This document shows positions 25,401-36,445 of a stretch of 64,000 nucleotides of DNA, one piece after another. The notes under the pieces were generated by a model, which was not told the DNA's origin, did no database searches, and saw only the letters and a program-made list of their open reading frames with translations. The stretch's first letter is position 1. Every line of letters starts with the position of its first letter. Position numbers and translations under genes: made by a program. The DNA is from Isoetes taiwanensis (lineage: Eukaryota; Streptophyta; Lycopodiopsida; Isoetales; Isoetaceae), in NCBI GenBank assembly GCA_021234155.1, contig JAJEKV010000012.1, positions 7,468,448 to 7,532,447 of the forward strand, read 5' to 3'.

Positions 25401-26290
25401 AACATAAGTCTTCAATCTCAGAGGATTTAGAGTGTTTGGATGCACCTGCTCCAGCAATGGCACCGTACAAAAATATATCTGATAGTAGTGGCGATTCAGA
25501 ACAGCTCATGAAGACGCTGAGATTTCCCTAAGATTTAAACTGGCCATAATCAAAAGCGAGATCCACGGCACCTGCGGCATTTCAAAAAATCATATCGTCA
25601 TAATGCAAGGGGGATTTACACTGTTTTCGTAGTAGGAAATCAGAAAAAGCAGGAACCGATACATTACGGCATAAAAAAAATCCAAGCAAGTCTTGAACCT
25701 CTGCAAGTTCTCCTGTTACCTCATGGCTGTTGCAAACAAAGAAGGATATTTACATAACTTAGATAAGGAAAGTCTAACGATTTCTCCATCTCCTCCAAAC
25801 TCCTTCGATTTAATGAAATCACCAGATCCAAGCTCAGAACGATTTGCCGAAACTCCAATTTAAACCTCAGAATGATTTGCCAAAACCCCAATCCTTAAAA
25901 CGAAGCAAAGAACAAATTATAAACGAAGCATTTCTTATCTCACCAAATCGGCCATCCTAGAAGCTCCAAAACCCTGATATTTGAATCTTCAACTAAGAAA
26001 GAATCGGCTCCAAAAGCTAAGGCTCCAAATCGAAAGAGACTGAAAAATCAAAATAAGCACATAATCAAATGCATTTACATGAAACCAAGCATGCATGCTT
26101 ACCTGCGAATGCTGCCTTGGATGGAATTGATAGAATAGAAAAGCCTCCAGCACACGTTTACTTAGGGTTTCGCCCAAAGAAATAATAATCCGGCGCCCTT
26201 GAGTGGAACACTGATAATCATACTGTGGAGCGAGCGTTACAGCACCGTCTGAATTTTTTGCTTAGGATTTGCCCGGTAAAAATGGTTACA
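22400..26290 (-). other. Helitron interior with exon-like fragments, no identified gene
   Basis: No frame here matches a known family. Several short minus-strand open stretches follow TGCAG acceptor-like sites, for instance one near 23390 reading VLQIPKECGYLALLKDG and one at 24296-24027 beginning MLFLDELEVVQSTL. They are separated by AT-rich intron-like DNA. This arrangement fits capture of a host gene with its introns, but the source gene is not recognisable by eye. Confidence 0.4.
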
Positions 26291-26591
26291 GAAATTTTTC
26301 CCGGTACCAAAATCACGCTTTTGGCCGGAAAATGGAGTGTTACCAGCGGCCGGAAAAAAGAGGACACCCACCCCAAGAAACATTTTAAGTAAGTAGATAG
26401 TATATGTATATGAAGCTCATAAAGTGCCAATCATCTGTCCCATATAAAGTTCCCAAAATAGTGGGTCTAGCCATAGTTAAGAGGGGTAACTACCACTTGC
26501 ACACCTTTTACAGGTAAGAAACATCGAAATTTTCTATTCTCTTCTATTATACTCTAATCTATTATATTCTATATTCTTTTTGTGATAGTTG

Positions 26592-26627
26592 GGAGGAGGA
26601 GGAGGAGGAGGAGGAGGAGGAGGAGGA
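26592..26627. repeat. (GGA)12 microsatellite, unit 2
   Basis: Twelve GGA units at the position of the 21-unit tract in unit 1. Confidence 0.95.
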
Positions 26628-27641
26628 GACAAAGTTTTGTTTATATTTTTGCTATGAATAGAAGTAAAGTAAGTAGTGACCTGTAACAAAATATAATCTT
26701 GCCAATTTCTTAATGCTGCTAGGCTAAACATCATGATTTGAAACTCCCCATTGAGGGCCAACATCATTAAACTTTTGAGAATCAGAAAAGGTAGTGAGGA
26801 TGAAGAACCAACAACTAGATTTGTATGAAATATATTGTCTTTAAGATGCCAGTAAGGTCCTTATTATAGTTCTATATCATAACTTCTAAATAATTGCCTA
26901 TGTGTGATTCGGAATGAAGAAAAATAGGAATCGAGAGCAAAGGCAGGGCAGGAAGAGAAAGAAGTCTCTCCATCTCTAATGCCAAATTGATGGAAGAAAG
27001 GAATCAATACCTCCTCAATATTGCTTCTTGTTATCACGATCTGAATGAAGATGAACGTTGCCAAATCGAGCTCCAAAGAAAGACTAGACTCTAGTAAGGA
27101 AGCAATACCCCAATAATGCTTACGTAACTCAAAGTCTCTAAAAGAGCTTTGCAACAACACAAATTTCATGTGTTGATCAAAATCACGAAGCAAGTTGAGT
27201 GTATTGGCAATACTACCCTAATATTGCTTCTAGAACTCAAATTTACGAGAGGGTTTTTCAATCACTCATGTTCATTCTAATGATCCAAATCCCGAACCTA
27301 GGCTGGTAATTTGTTGTCTAAGGATATTTCTATTCTTACAACACTTAGCATTGTTAATTAGATATACACGGCACGCTTGCCCTCGAGTGGTTGGCACCGG
27401 GGGTTCATGGGGTTCATCTTTATGGGTGGAAGGTTCGATTGGGTGGGGACGTTTGATTCTTGCTATCGCTAAAAGAGTTCTTTTGAAATGAGATTGCATG
27501 AATTAGGCTACTACATATCACCACACCTTTCAAAACTTCGGCTAGCAAGACAATTAGATTCTCGGGAGTAGGTAGAAATCCTAGAGAAAGACTATATAAT
27601 TTTGGGCAAAAAAAGAGGGACTCAAGGCTATAGGCAGGACA

Positions 27642-27917
27642 CTAGAGAGAGACTGAAGACTGTGGTGGGGTGCTAGAGAGACTAATTTGTCTCCATATTA
27701 GCAAAACATCTCTACACTCTGGAATATGATGCTCCAATGCCTCAATAATGAAATCATCTAATGAGCATTTAATATCCACTTTTGAATCAATTTTTCTAAT
27801 GAAATGGTTAATCATAGATGCTTGATGCACTATTTGCCATAAAAGAGTATATATATTAGGTGGAAGGGGCCATCCATACCCATTTTGAACCCTTGTTAAG
27901 TCCCTTTTTAGTAGCAC
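27642..27917 (-). pseudogene. LINE zinc-binding fragment, unit 2 copy
   Basis: The second copy of the zf-RVT relic at 17594-17893, with the same Cys-to-Asp change in the CxLC pair. Confidence 0.6.
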
Positions 27918-27918
27918 A

Positions 27919-27945
27919 CTAGAAACGTGTGCCCGGCGATGCCGG
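27919..27945 (-). mobile_element. Helitron 3' terminus (element extends rightward)
   Basis: Minus-strand reading gives GCCCGGC-ATC-GCCGGGC, ACACGTTT, CTAG, then T. This is nearly the same 3' end as the Helitron at 19824, so the two belong to related families. Its sequence inside the hairpin differs, and no partner 5' end with the GAGGACACCC signature was found downstream. The right boundary is unknown. Confidence 0.7.
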
Positions 27946-29519
27946 GCATTAGCATGGATGTGTGAAATGAGTTGAGTTGAACATAGATGTAATTATATTC
28001 CTAGATTAATATATGAAGGGCATTGTGTGTATGTATGTGGCCTGCATATGGCCTGCATACGATTGAACAAAAGGCATGGGAGGGTGGAAGGGAGGGACCT
28101 TAAGATTCATATTCTTATTTATCTCAAAATCAATTAACCTAATAATTTAAGGAGTAGATTTTGTATATCACAAACGTTATGCACATATACGTATCTACAA
28201 CTTTAAAAAATTTTGGGTACATAGAGAGCATATATATAGTCTTAGAAATATTGTTAGCTAGCACATCAAAGTAGAGAGAAATCCATTTGTGTAATGTATG
28301 TCGGGATAAAAGTGGTTAATACATAGTTTAACTGTATTAAAAAAAAGGGCGTAATTTCTATAGGTGCAATGGTGTTTGGAGCTCTTATGTTTGGTGCAAG
28401 ATGGGTTAACAAATCCGATACAAATGCCACTCTTATTCCATATAAAAAGTCAATTTCCTTACAAAGCAAAAGAAATTGACCACCGGAGTATTGTTCCCTG
28501 AATATAGCATCTAAGGAATATAGCATCTAAGGAATTTGACAAATGGAGCTCCTTGGCTAGTCATTTGCATGGTACTACCACATAATATTCCACATAAAAA
28601 TAGTTCTGGACAATTATTATCTGCTACATATTAAACCCAAGGAGGTCTCTAAAAGCATCCCTTGTATATGATCATATTCTTCTTTGCATTATTAATGCCT
28701 CACATCATGTTGGATAATGCAATTTCTGCTTGTTAATGCATTTGTTCCGACCCAGGCAAAGACAGGTGGGCACTGAAAGGGTTCTGCTGCCAATACACTC
28801 CACATCCAGCTGCAACAGAGGCTTGTGTACGTTTCCTTTATTCTTCAAGCTTAAAAAAATTATGCAAGCCTTAGCGTTTATATGCTAAAAATTCTTTCAT
28901 CGTTTTTTTGTGAAGCCGTGCCATATAACTTTTTAATTATCCTCCATGTACTTCTTTGCTAATTTGACAGAAACTTGTTTGATCTGCAATGAAAAGAGTC
29001 CCTAGGAACATTTTATATTCGGGAGAATCAGATGAGCATTGGGTACAGTTGGTACCATGCCCACTATTCCAGAAACAGAAATCCAATATATGTGAATACC
29101 ATGCTCTTTATAAAGTGCAATTGCCTTTTCTCGTGTTCTCAGAGGGGTATAGACGCGTTTTTCTACCCTGTTCGCCAAAAGCTTATGTGAGCAATAGGTT
29201 CCTTTGTAATGGAGAATAAAAAATAGGAAGCAAAAATTTTACTTTTTCGGCAAAGCCAATATTTTTCTCAATGCAATGTAGATTGTATAATTGCAGAGCA
29301 GCATCATGCAAATCTAATGCAAAGACCAAGACAATTTTTCTAACTGTTTCAAACATGCATGTTGTCCATGGCATGCTTATATTACATTCTCATCGCCACG
29401 CTAAAACATATGATCTTATTTGTTTATCATTTGAAAAATAAATCTATATGCTAATCTTTCTCTGCAGAGGTAGCAAGGGCAGGATGCACCTGTCAAGTTG
29501 CAAAACTACCTCCCAAAAG

Positions 29520-29815
29520 ACAAATTAATCACAACCTGCATTATAGAATAGACTTGAAGATATTAGAGATTAAATGCAGTGCAATAAGAATGCAGTTGCA
29601 GCATACCATCTAAATGTGCCACCATCTTGCAGTGATCTTATTTGTTTACCATTTCAAAAGACAAATCACAAATTAATCACAACCTGCATTATGGAATAGA
29701 CTTGAAGATATTAGAGATTAAATGCACTGCAATAAGAATGCAGTTGCAGCATACCATCTAAATGTGCCACCATCTTGCAGTGATCTTATTTGTTTACCAT
29801 TTCAAAAGACAAATC
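29520..29815. repeat. 148-bp tandem duplication, two copies
   Basis: ACAAATTAATCACAACCTGC starts at 29520 and 29668, and the units are almost identical. Part of the unit (CTTATTTGTTTACCATTTCAA) also has a diverged match just upstream near 29414. Confidence 0.9.
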
Positions 29816-32237
29816 TCTATCCTAACCTCTCTTTGCATGGGCAGTAGGGAGGAAAGAAAGTACCTTGGAGTGCGAAAATTGTAGAACATTAACTTCATGA
29901 TGGATGCTCCATATGATTTGCATTATCTTGATTTGAACGATCGCAATAGTTAAAATTATCTTGTGAGGCATTAGGATGTCCGAGTATTTTACACAATATG
30001 GTCAATCCAACCGGATACCTATAAGGAAGTCTTGGTTTGGGATGGAATTTGATGTTTGTTACCTCTCAAGCGCAAGGAAGAACATAGAATTAGCGAGTCA
30101 ATAATTAGAATGAAGATAGAAGAATATCACGAGAAAAAACACATAATTTAAGAAATAATAAAATGTTCAATCTTCTTACCTGCATACCAAACTGCTGCAG
30201 AAATCCCATTGCTTCAATAAATGTTGTGTGTGCACATTTACACCAAAAGGCGGTCCATATTTAAGCACAAAAGCAAGAAGCTTGAGTTCCACCAAAGGGC
30301 CAGCTTCATTCTCCTCCAATAATCATTGATGCCATGGAGCAAATTATTTCCAGTTTTCAAAAAGCACAAAAGCATGAATCAACTCTTTATCTGCTGGCAA
30401 CTTTCTTGAAGTTTCATCTATCTGGTCATTCCCGCATCATTCCCGCAGGCAAAAAATCAAGATAAGACGTAGGCAAAGACTTATTTAAAAAACAGCAAGT
30501 TTGAAGGAATAAAACGCATAAAACTTCACACATATGATGCACAGATGCAATGCAGGCATTGCGTAATGGAACAGTGATTCAATTCTTCGTTTGCAGACCA
30601 CTTTTAAAGTGAACGCAAAGTCTAGGACATAGAGAATACATGAAAGGACAGAGAATACATATTGATAGAGCCATACAATCTCTAATAATCTCGCAATATC
30701 AGAATTGGAGTTCAACAATAGTTGTTTTCAATTATCCATGATAAATCCGTATACGTCTGTGTGTTTCCTGTGCAACATAAATGAGTTAGTTGCTAAACAG
30801 AAATAAGTTGCTTCCAAGTTAAGCTTTCGCAATCTTTTTTCTATGCTCTATTACGAAACATCCATAATCTGTGCTTGATCTTTCTTCCGTCGAATGAATC
30901 AAAGGAACTTAGATGGTCCATGACCATCATTGGCAACATGGGGCCTGTCATGGGAGTCAGGCGTGCCAAAGTTAATGTCTAGGAAAAAGTAACAACATCA
31001 ATACTTCATTTATGCTAAATTGATAGATGACTAAATCCGGAATTCCAGTAAAGCCATGCTCTAAAAACAATCAAATATAGCTTCAAAAGCTTCAAACACA
31101 CGATTCTAGTGAACTCATGCAAGAAATTACCTGAATGTTGTGGATGACCGAGGCATAAATCTGGATTAAGCACTCAAAAACTTAGAAGACAAACAACAAA
31201 CCCAGAAATAAGCAGTTTCTAGATCCCAAGGGCTTACCTCAGCAGGTTCCATCAAGCACATCATGTCGGCCCACGTGAAAGAAGCTACACAACTGAACAT
31301 CTGTGATATATAATGCAAATCACAGCAACAAACAAAATATTATCAATGTATGAATCCTTGATTCCTTGTAGCAATAAAAGATGGAGAGAAAGACTTGTGT
31401 TTTAGAAGATTCCTCCATAATCTTCTCAAAATCTCTATTCCTCTCTAGTATTCTGTCAAAGATTTGCAGCATGATAAACAAAACCTTACCTGCAAGCAAT
31501 ACACAATGTTTGTTGCAGATTTCCAAAGACTGCAAAACCAGTTCCTGCAATTCAGATACAATAGTCAAACGTATTCTCTACAATAAGCAGATAACAAACA
31601 GATGCATGACAATTGTAGATTAAACGAATACTTGCTTAGAGAAATAACATAAGAGAAGACAAATATCCGATCAAACGAAAACATCGCCGAGGTTATTTGA
31701 AAAAACACAGGATTTCGTAGCAAAAATTGGAGCATCTGGAGCTTCTCAGAATCTTATGATACCCTGAAACCCTCTTATGCCCAAAACCCTATTGACATCC
31801 TCTCAAGGCTAGATGATTACTGGCTCATTTCATCTATTTCGTGAAGAGATGGAAAGGAAGAATCTTTGAGAACATCTGCTAACTCTCAAAAAAGATATTA
31901 TAGAAAGAAGAACGTTGCCTAACTTTCCTCTCTTCGATTAAACTGATGCCATGCAAGCATCTAGAACTATGCATGTTGATCGCACCAACTACTGGTAGGA
32001 ACCTTTGAAAAAATGACCGAGTCTTTGTTGAAGTATATGGAAGGTACATTATGCAAGTATTGTTACCTTCTTCAAAGATTCATAGACCGAACAGTTTGTC
32101 CAAGAAAGAGCAAAGAGACTTGTGTATCGTGATTCTCCGCTGATGCAAATCCGACCTGCTTAGTTCTCTAATAATGCCCTTAAATATAAAGAATTACGTC
32201 CGACAAAATCATCATCCAACAAATGACCCTTAACTCT

Positions 32238-32550
32238 TTACCTTACTTACATGAACGTGGACTGATTCGCACCCTCATAAGCATAAAATGAAAGTTAATA
32301 CCTAGCAAGGTTTTGGCTATGCATCAACGGCAAACTCCTTGCAGACGCTTCTTGCTCGAACGGCATAAGTTTCCCTCCTCTCTCAATTCGTGTTTTACCT
32401 TACATGATGAAGGTGGACTAATCTGCACCCTAGTGAGCATAAAATGAAAGTTAATGCCCATGAAGATTTCGGCTATGCATCAACGGCAAGCTTCTTGCAG
32501 GCACTTCTTGCTCAAACTGACATAAGTTTCCCTCCTCTCTCAAGTTCCAA
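32238..32550. repeat. Diverged tandem duplication, period about 156 bp
   Basis: GTGGACT at 32257 and 32413 begin parallel blocks sharing AGCATAAAATGAAAGTTAAT, GGCTATGCATCAACGGCAA and TAAGTTTCCCTCCTCTCTCA. Copies differ at many positions, so this is older than the other duplications. Confidence 0.85.
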
Positions 32551-32577
32551 ATCTAGCGTCCCGCAAGGGGCAAGGGG

Positions 32578-32595
32578 AACGCCGCATGCGGCGTT
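32578..32595. repeat. 18-bp perfect palindrome
   Basis: AACGCCGCATGCGGCGTT is its own reverse complement. It lies in a GC-rich patch in otherwise AT-rich DNA, followed by a partial echo (ACATGCGGCATCC). Confidence 0.8.
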
Positions 32596-34325
32596 ACATG
32601 CGGCATCCCCGCACCAATACCAACACCCTCCCAAAATAATAAAGAAGATTAGAAGAAAGAAGTATGTAACAATTTGAAACAAAATGCTCTTCATTAAGAA
32701 ACCTTCAATTTATTTGAATGCTTATCTTTGAAGTTTATTTCTTCGACAATCTACACTTGAGGATTGGGTTATAATACGAGTCTCGACAAAGGCCAATCTA
32801 CGTGGCTGAAAGATGGAAGAAGGCCATGAGCTTCCTTGTTTACACAGACTATTCTTGCAGTCTGAATTCATGCTATTTGTTGAGGATGAGATGGCGCAAA
32901 CCCTAGCATCTTGGAAACCCCCACTCTCTTACCGGCCATGACAAGGCTTCTTTTTAGGCCCCTTTTCTTCCTCTTCTCCAACGTCCTTCCCCGTCCTTTC
33001 TTCTGATTCCTCCCTCTACTTCTCCCATAGTTCCCAACAATCTAAAAAGATGGATTTGGTACTCTCTCATAAAGGTTCCAGTCGTCTTTCTTCTCATCTA
33101 TTATCTTGTCAGATTTGACGGTGCAAGAAGGGTGCAAAATTGATACTGGGTAGCAGAAATCAATATTCGGACGCTGTTTACATGTGCTTAAAAGCAGCAT
33201 TTATTAAACACGACATGCTTGATTGACGTGCTGAGATGGAGGATATTTGTCCGCCAAATGATTCACTGAGAAAATCATTAGTTGTGCCAAAATTATGAAT
33301 ACGTGTAGTGTGTCATATTTGTATATGGCAGCCTTGCACAATCTTGAATTCAAGCAAAATGGAGGGCTTAATTATTCCAAATATTTGCCTAAACCAAAAT
33401 TCAACAAATTGCCCCAATTTCGAGAGAGATGAAATCGAATTTCTTTCTCCGTTCAATTTATAGAGCATTTGATGCAGCATGGAAGAGAGATTTCATGCAG
33501 GATTGTCTTAAAAGAAGGAAGCAACGAAGAAAAATGCCTCTTTTAAAATCACCTTCAAAGAATAAAAAAAATTAAGGCTGAGTGACCCTAGAATAAAAGT
33601 GAAGTGTTCAACCAAATTCCCACAAATATTGATGACATTGACAAAGGCAGGTGCCTTGACAATCTTCTTTATAAAAGCAATGGACTTGCCAATTACTTCT
33701 ATGAAGAAATCTAAGCAGGTTACTGTGACCGAGCAAATGGTAATCTGAAGGAAACACAGCAAGATGCGGTATAATATACCTATTTATTCCTTATATTATA
33801 TTAGAACATCACAAGTACATCTTCCCCAATTGAGATCTAGGAAACTGCCACAAATCCTTGGACGTAAGAAATGAACTCTTGAACCCAAAAAATCATTAGT
33901 GGTTAACATTAAAACTTTGTAAACTGCGTCTTCATCATCAAGAGTGGTATCTAAATATATCTTTCCTCTCACAACATTCCACAAACCTTGTGAAATGAGT
34001 TACAAATTCATGTGAAATCCTCATTCTTTATCAAGCATGAGAAGAAAGTTACATTTCAAAGGTGCTATAATCTGACAAAGCTTTTGTATAGGTTCGGTAG
34101 AAATATGAAACTTTCCTCGAAAGCCCTCCTGAATGATAATTCCCCTCCTAGATGCCATAAACACCTCAAGAAACAATACCTCTGCCCAAACAATTGGCCA
34201 ATTTCGTCCCACAAAAAAAATCTCTTGCAAATTCATCTGCTGCAATAAGATTTGGACAACACACCTCTAACATGGATTGTATATGCTACAGATGAGATTT
34301 CAGCGATTACCTTCAATGTTAACTT

Positions 34326-34975
34326 TTGATATGGCATGTCAAAAATTGTAACTCCCATGAAACTTCAGTTCGTCTCCATCCCAAAGTATTTGTTTTGTGG
34401 TGGCAAATCATTCATCGATGTGTACAAGTTAATATTGTGGTTTACATGTTTCATCCAGACATGTCTGCAACTTGTCACTTATGCACAAAGAAGGACGAGA
34501 CGATTGAACATTACTTCTTTCTGTGCCAACATGTCAGGCCTGCATGGTTGTGGCTTCAAGACCTCTTTTGCTACAATTTGAATAGCCAACATGTGTTATT
34601 AGCAGTCTATCCAAGTGTTTGAAATTTTTTGGCAAAAATAGCTTTTCATTTGGCTTCTATATGGATCATCTGGTTTATTTGAAAAAGAAGGAATCTCCTC
34701 ATTCAAGGGTCATGTTTGTTCTAATGCATAGATCCTTATCAAGGCCCAACAACAAATTCAGGTGCTCATCAATTGATGATGAAGTAAAAAGTCGTATTTA
34801 GGAGCACTATCTTCAGTTTCGCACTTGACCATGAGCTTTTAATTTCTGTTCATATTGTCTAGGTGTTACATTTGTGTAGAGTGTATTTGCTATAGTAGAC
34901 ATTTTTTTCACTGAGTTTTTAATCCACATTGTATTTTGTTTATACCATCCTCTACGTAATAAAGGCTCGCTCCTC
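34326..34975 (+). pseudogene. LINE 3' remnant: zinc-binding domain and tail
   Basis: The plus-strand frame at 34326-34622 reads HPKVFVLWWQIIHRCVQVN, then CHLCTKKDETIEHYFFLCQH and AWLWL. This is the zf-RVT zinc-binding domain that follows the RT of plant non-LTR retrotransposons, with both CxLC and HxxxxC intact. In another frame from about 34622 the typical C-terminal run appears (LASIWIIWFIWKRRN). The remainder to about 34975 looks like a LINE 3' UTR. The RT and endonuclease parts are absent, so it is a 5'-truncated or fragmentary copy. No clear poly-A tail is seen. Confidence 0.75.
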
Positions 34976-35100
34976 TCTGATTAGCTAGAGGAGACCCGCG
35001 AGCAAGCAAATTAGTGGTGATGAGGAGCGTATTGTTGTTGTCGCATCCTTCAAAAAGAAAATGATCAACCTTAGAAAATGTGTGAGGATCGTGTCAAAAA

Positions 35101-35760
35101 CACTACAAGAGAATAGTGATTTATTGTCACTTTTTTTGTCAGTAAAATAACATGTCAAAAAACTGATACAAAAGTGACAATAACTGTGACAAAATTAGTG
35201 ACATCCAAATGACAATAGATATGACAATGGAGTGCCACAATAGTGACAAAAAAAAGTGACAAAATGATGACTATCATATGACACTAGACTGACATGGTTC
35301 TGACAAAATCGTATGTCAAGAATGTGACAATAAATTGACCTAATAATGACAAAAATAGTGCCAAAAAAAAGCGACAAAATGATGACTATCATATGACACT
35401 AGACTGACATGGTTCTGACAAAACCATATGTCAAGAATGTGACAATAAATTGACTTAATAATGACGAAAATAGTGACAAAAGAATGATATAAATCTGACT
35501 ATAATGTACCATTTAGATGACACAATTGTGACCATAGATTGATATAGTTTTGATAAAAGTATTTGCCAGAAATGTGACAATAGACTGACTTTATAATAAC
35601 AAAAGTAGTGACAATGAAATGATATAAATACTATCATAATATGCCAATAAAATGACCCAAATGTGACAAAAGAGTGAGAATAAGTGATAAAAAAGTTATA
35701 ATAAGTGAGTGTAAAGTGACAATAAAGTGACTTTGTAGATAATTTGATAAAAGTGTCTTC
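35101..35760. repeat. CACTA subterminal repeat array
   Basis: Dozens of short TGACAAAA / GTGACAATA / TGACATGG-like motifs occur in direct and inverted orientation. Within it a block of about 115 bp (GTGACAAAATGATGACTATC) is repeated at 35256 and 35371. In CACTA elements such arrays bind the element's DNA-binding protein; binding here is inferred from position. Confidence 0.8.
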
Positions 35761-35879
35761 AAGAATGTAAAGATACCATCAACCATCTCCTTCATGCTCA
35801 TCATTGAGCTCTAATGCAGTAGTATCAATAAGACGTCTGCGCCTGGGTACAACATGAACCACAATCCACCACTTTGGGT

Positions 35880-36434
35880 TCACAGGGCTTTAGTAAAGAA
35901 AACCTGTTCAACTTGTTTAGGGTAAACAAATGGTTCGTTCATTTCTCCAAGAATCTGTGTTGAATCAATCTCGTAGAAACCCAACGGATGTGATCTCACG
36001 GTCTTATTTCTGCCTCTATAAATAACTTTGAACCACTTTGCCTTCAATATAGTTACATGAAATGAACGGAAGTCGACATCAATAATATTGGTGATTTGCC
36101 CAATATAATTAAGATCACCCGTAACTGGTTGCCGATCACGTTGACTAGCTTGGCTTTTTTGTTCAAATTGAGAAGCAATTCCACAGTCATTTGTCAGACG
36201 ACCTTTATCGACCTCTATAGTTCGAAGATGATTTCCATAAGCCCACATAGAATTGTGGAAACGAGCCTGCATTTTACAGGATATGAGAAAGCACATCATA
36301 TGTATGTAGCAAACATTACCAATAAATAGAAAGTTATACCTTCTTAACGCATCCAAGTGCGATATTGAAGTCATCCTTTGGAACATCCTCTCCATTATCT
36401 CGTGCATTTTCCATTGCTTCAAGCAACCAATCAC
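35880..36434 (-). pseudogene. CACTA-associated DUF4216 segment
   Basis: The C-terminal half of this frame reads YIGQITNIIDVDFRSFHVTI, followed by AKWFKV, then a PF-V-YPKQVEQVFF ending. This is the pattern of the DUF4216 domain found at the C-terminus of plant CACTA (En/Spm) proteins. The N-terminal half, up to about residue 85, includes an intron-like interruption near 36270-36345, where the frame passes through AT-rich sequence. It is the terminal piece of the transposase gene in this element. Coding integrity beyond this piece is doubtful. Confidence 0.7.
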
Positions 36435-36445
36435 AAGTCATATCC

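Larger units (their letters stand above)
19824..26397 (-). mobile_element. Non-autonomous compound Helitron, 6574 bp, both ends defined
   Basis: On the minus strand it begins TCTACTTACTTAAAATG at 26397 and ends with a hairpin (GCCCGGC / GCCGGGC stem, 3-nt loop) followed by ACACGTTTA and CTAG at 19824. The outside bases are A on the 5' side and T on the 3' side in element orientation, the standard Helitron A|T target. The paralogous empty site at 16330/16331 confirms both ends to the base. No Rep/helicase gene is visible. The interior has two Helitron-like halves fused near 22364. It also contains numerous minus-strand TGCAG acceptor-like sites (plus-strand CCTGCA, for example near 23390, 24043, 24412, 24688 and 26102), which suggest trapped exon-intron fragments. 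Confidence 0.88.
17865..27913. repeat. Tandem duplication, unit 2, split by a 6.6-kb Helitron
   Basis: The left half is 17865-19823 and the right half 26398-27913, each matching unit 1. The (GGA) tract is nine units shorter than in unit 1. Copies of the exon-like fragment (19083-19397) and the zf-RVT relic (27642-27917) sit in the halves. The junction of unit 1 to unit 2 at 17864/17865 reads TTTTTAGTA|TCTCATCC; unit 2 ends in TTTTTAGTA and then continues GCACACTAG into the next Helitron terminus. Confidence 0.9.
27946..34325. other. Non-coding region, probable Helitron interior and flank
   Basis: No gene is supported. Minus-strand acceptor-like TGCAG sites recur, for example near 30180, 31492 and 31548, as in the preceding Helitron, and again suggest trapped exon fragments. 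Tandem duplications lie at 29520-29815 and 32238-32550, and an 18-bp palindrome at 32578. Short open frames (for example 28989-29219 on plus and 33508-33762 on minus) have no recognisable domain. Confidence 0.45.

Noticed and set aside
32560-32610. Fourth Helitron end near TCTAGCGTCCCGC
   Set aside because: The base before CTAG is T, not A, and the palindrome is too far from it and lacks a loop, so the Helitron signature is not met.
35101-35760. CRISPR-like short repeats
   Set aside because: Motifs are irregularly spaced, occur in both orientations and lie next to a CACTA terminus in a plant genome; they are transposon subterminal repeats.
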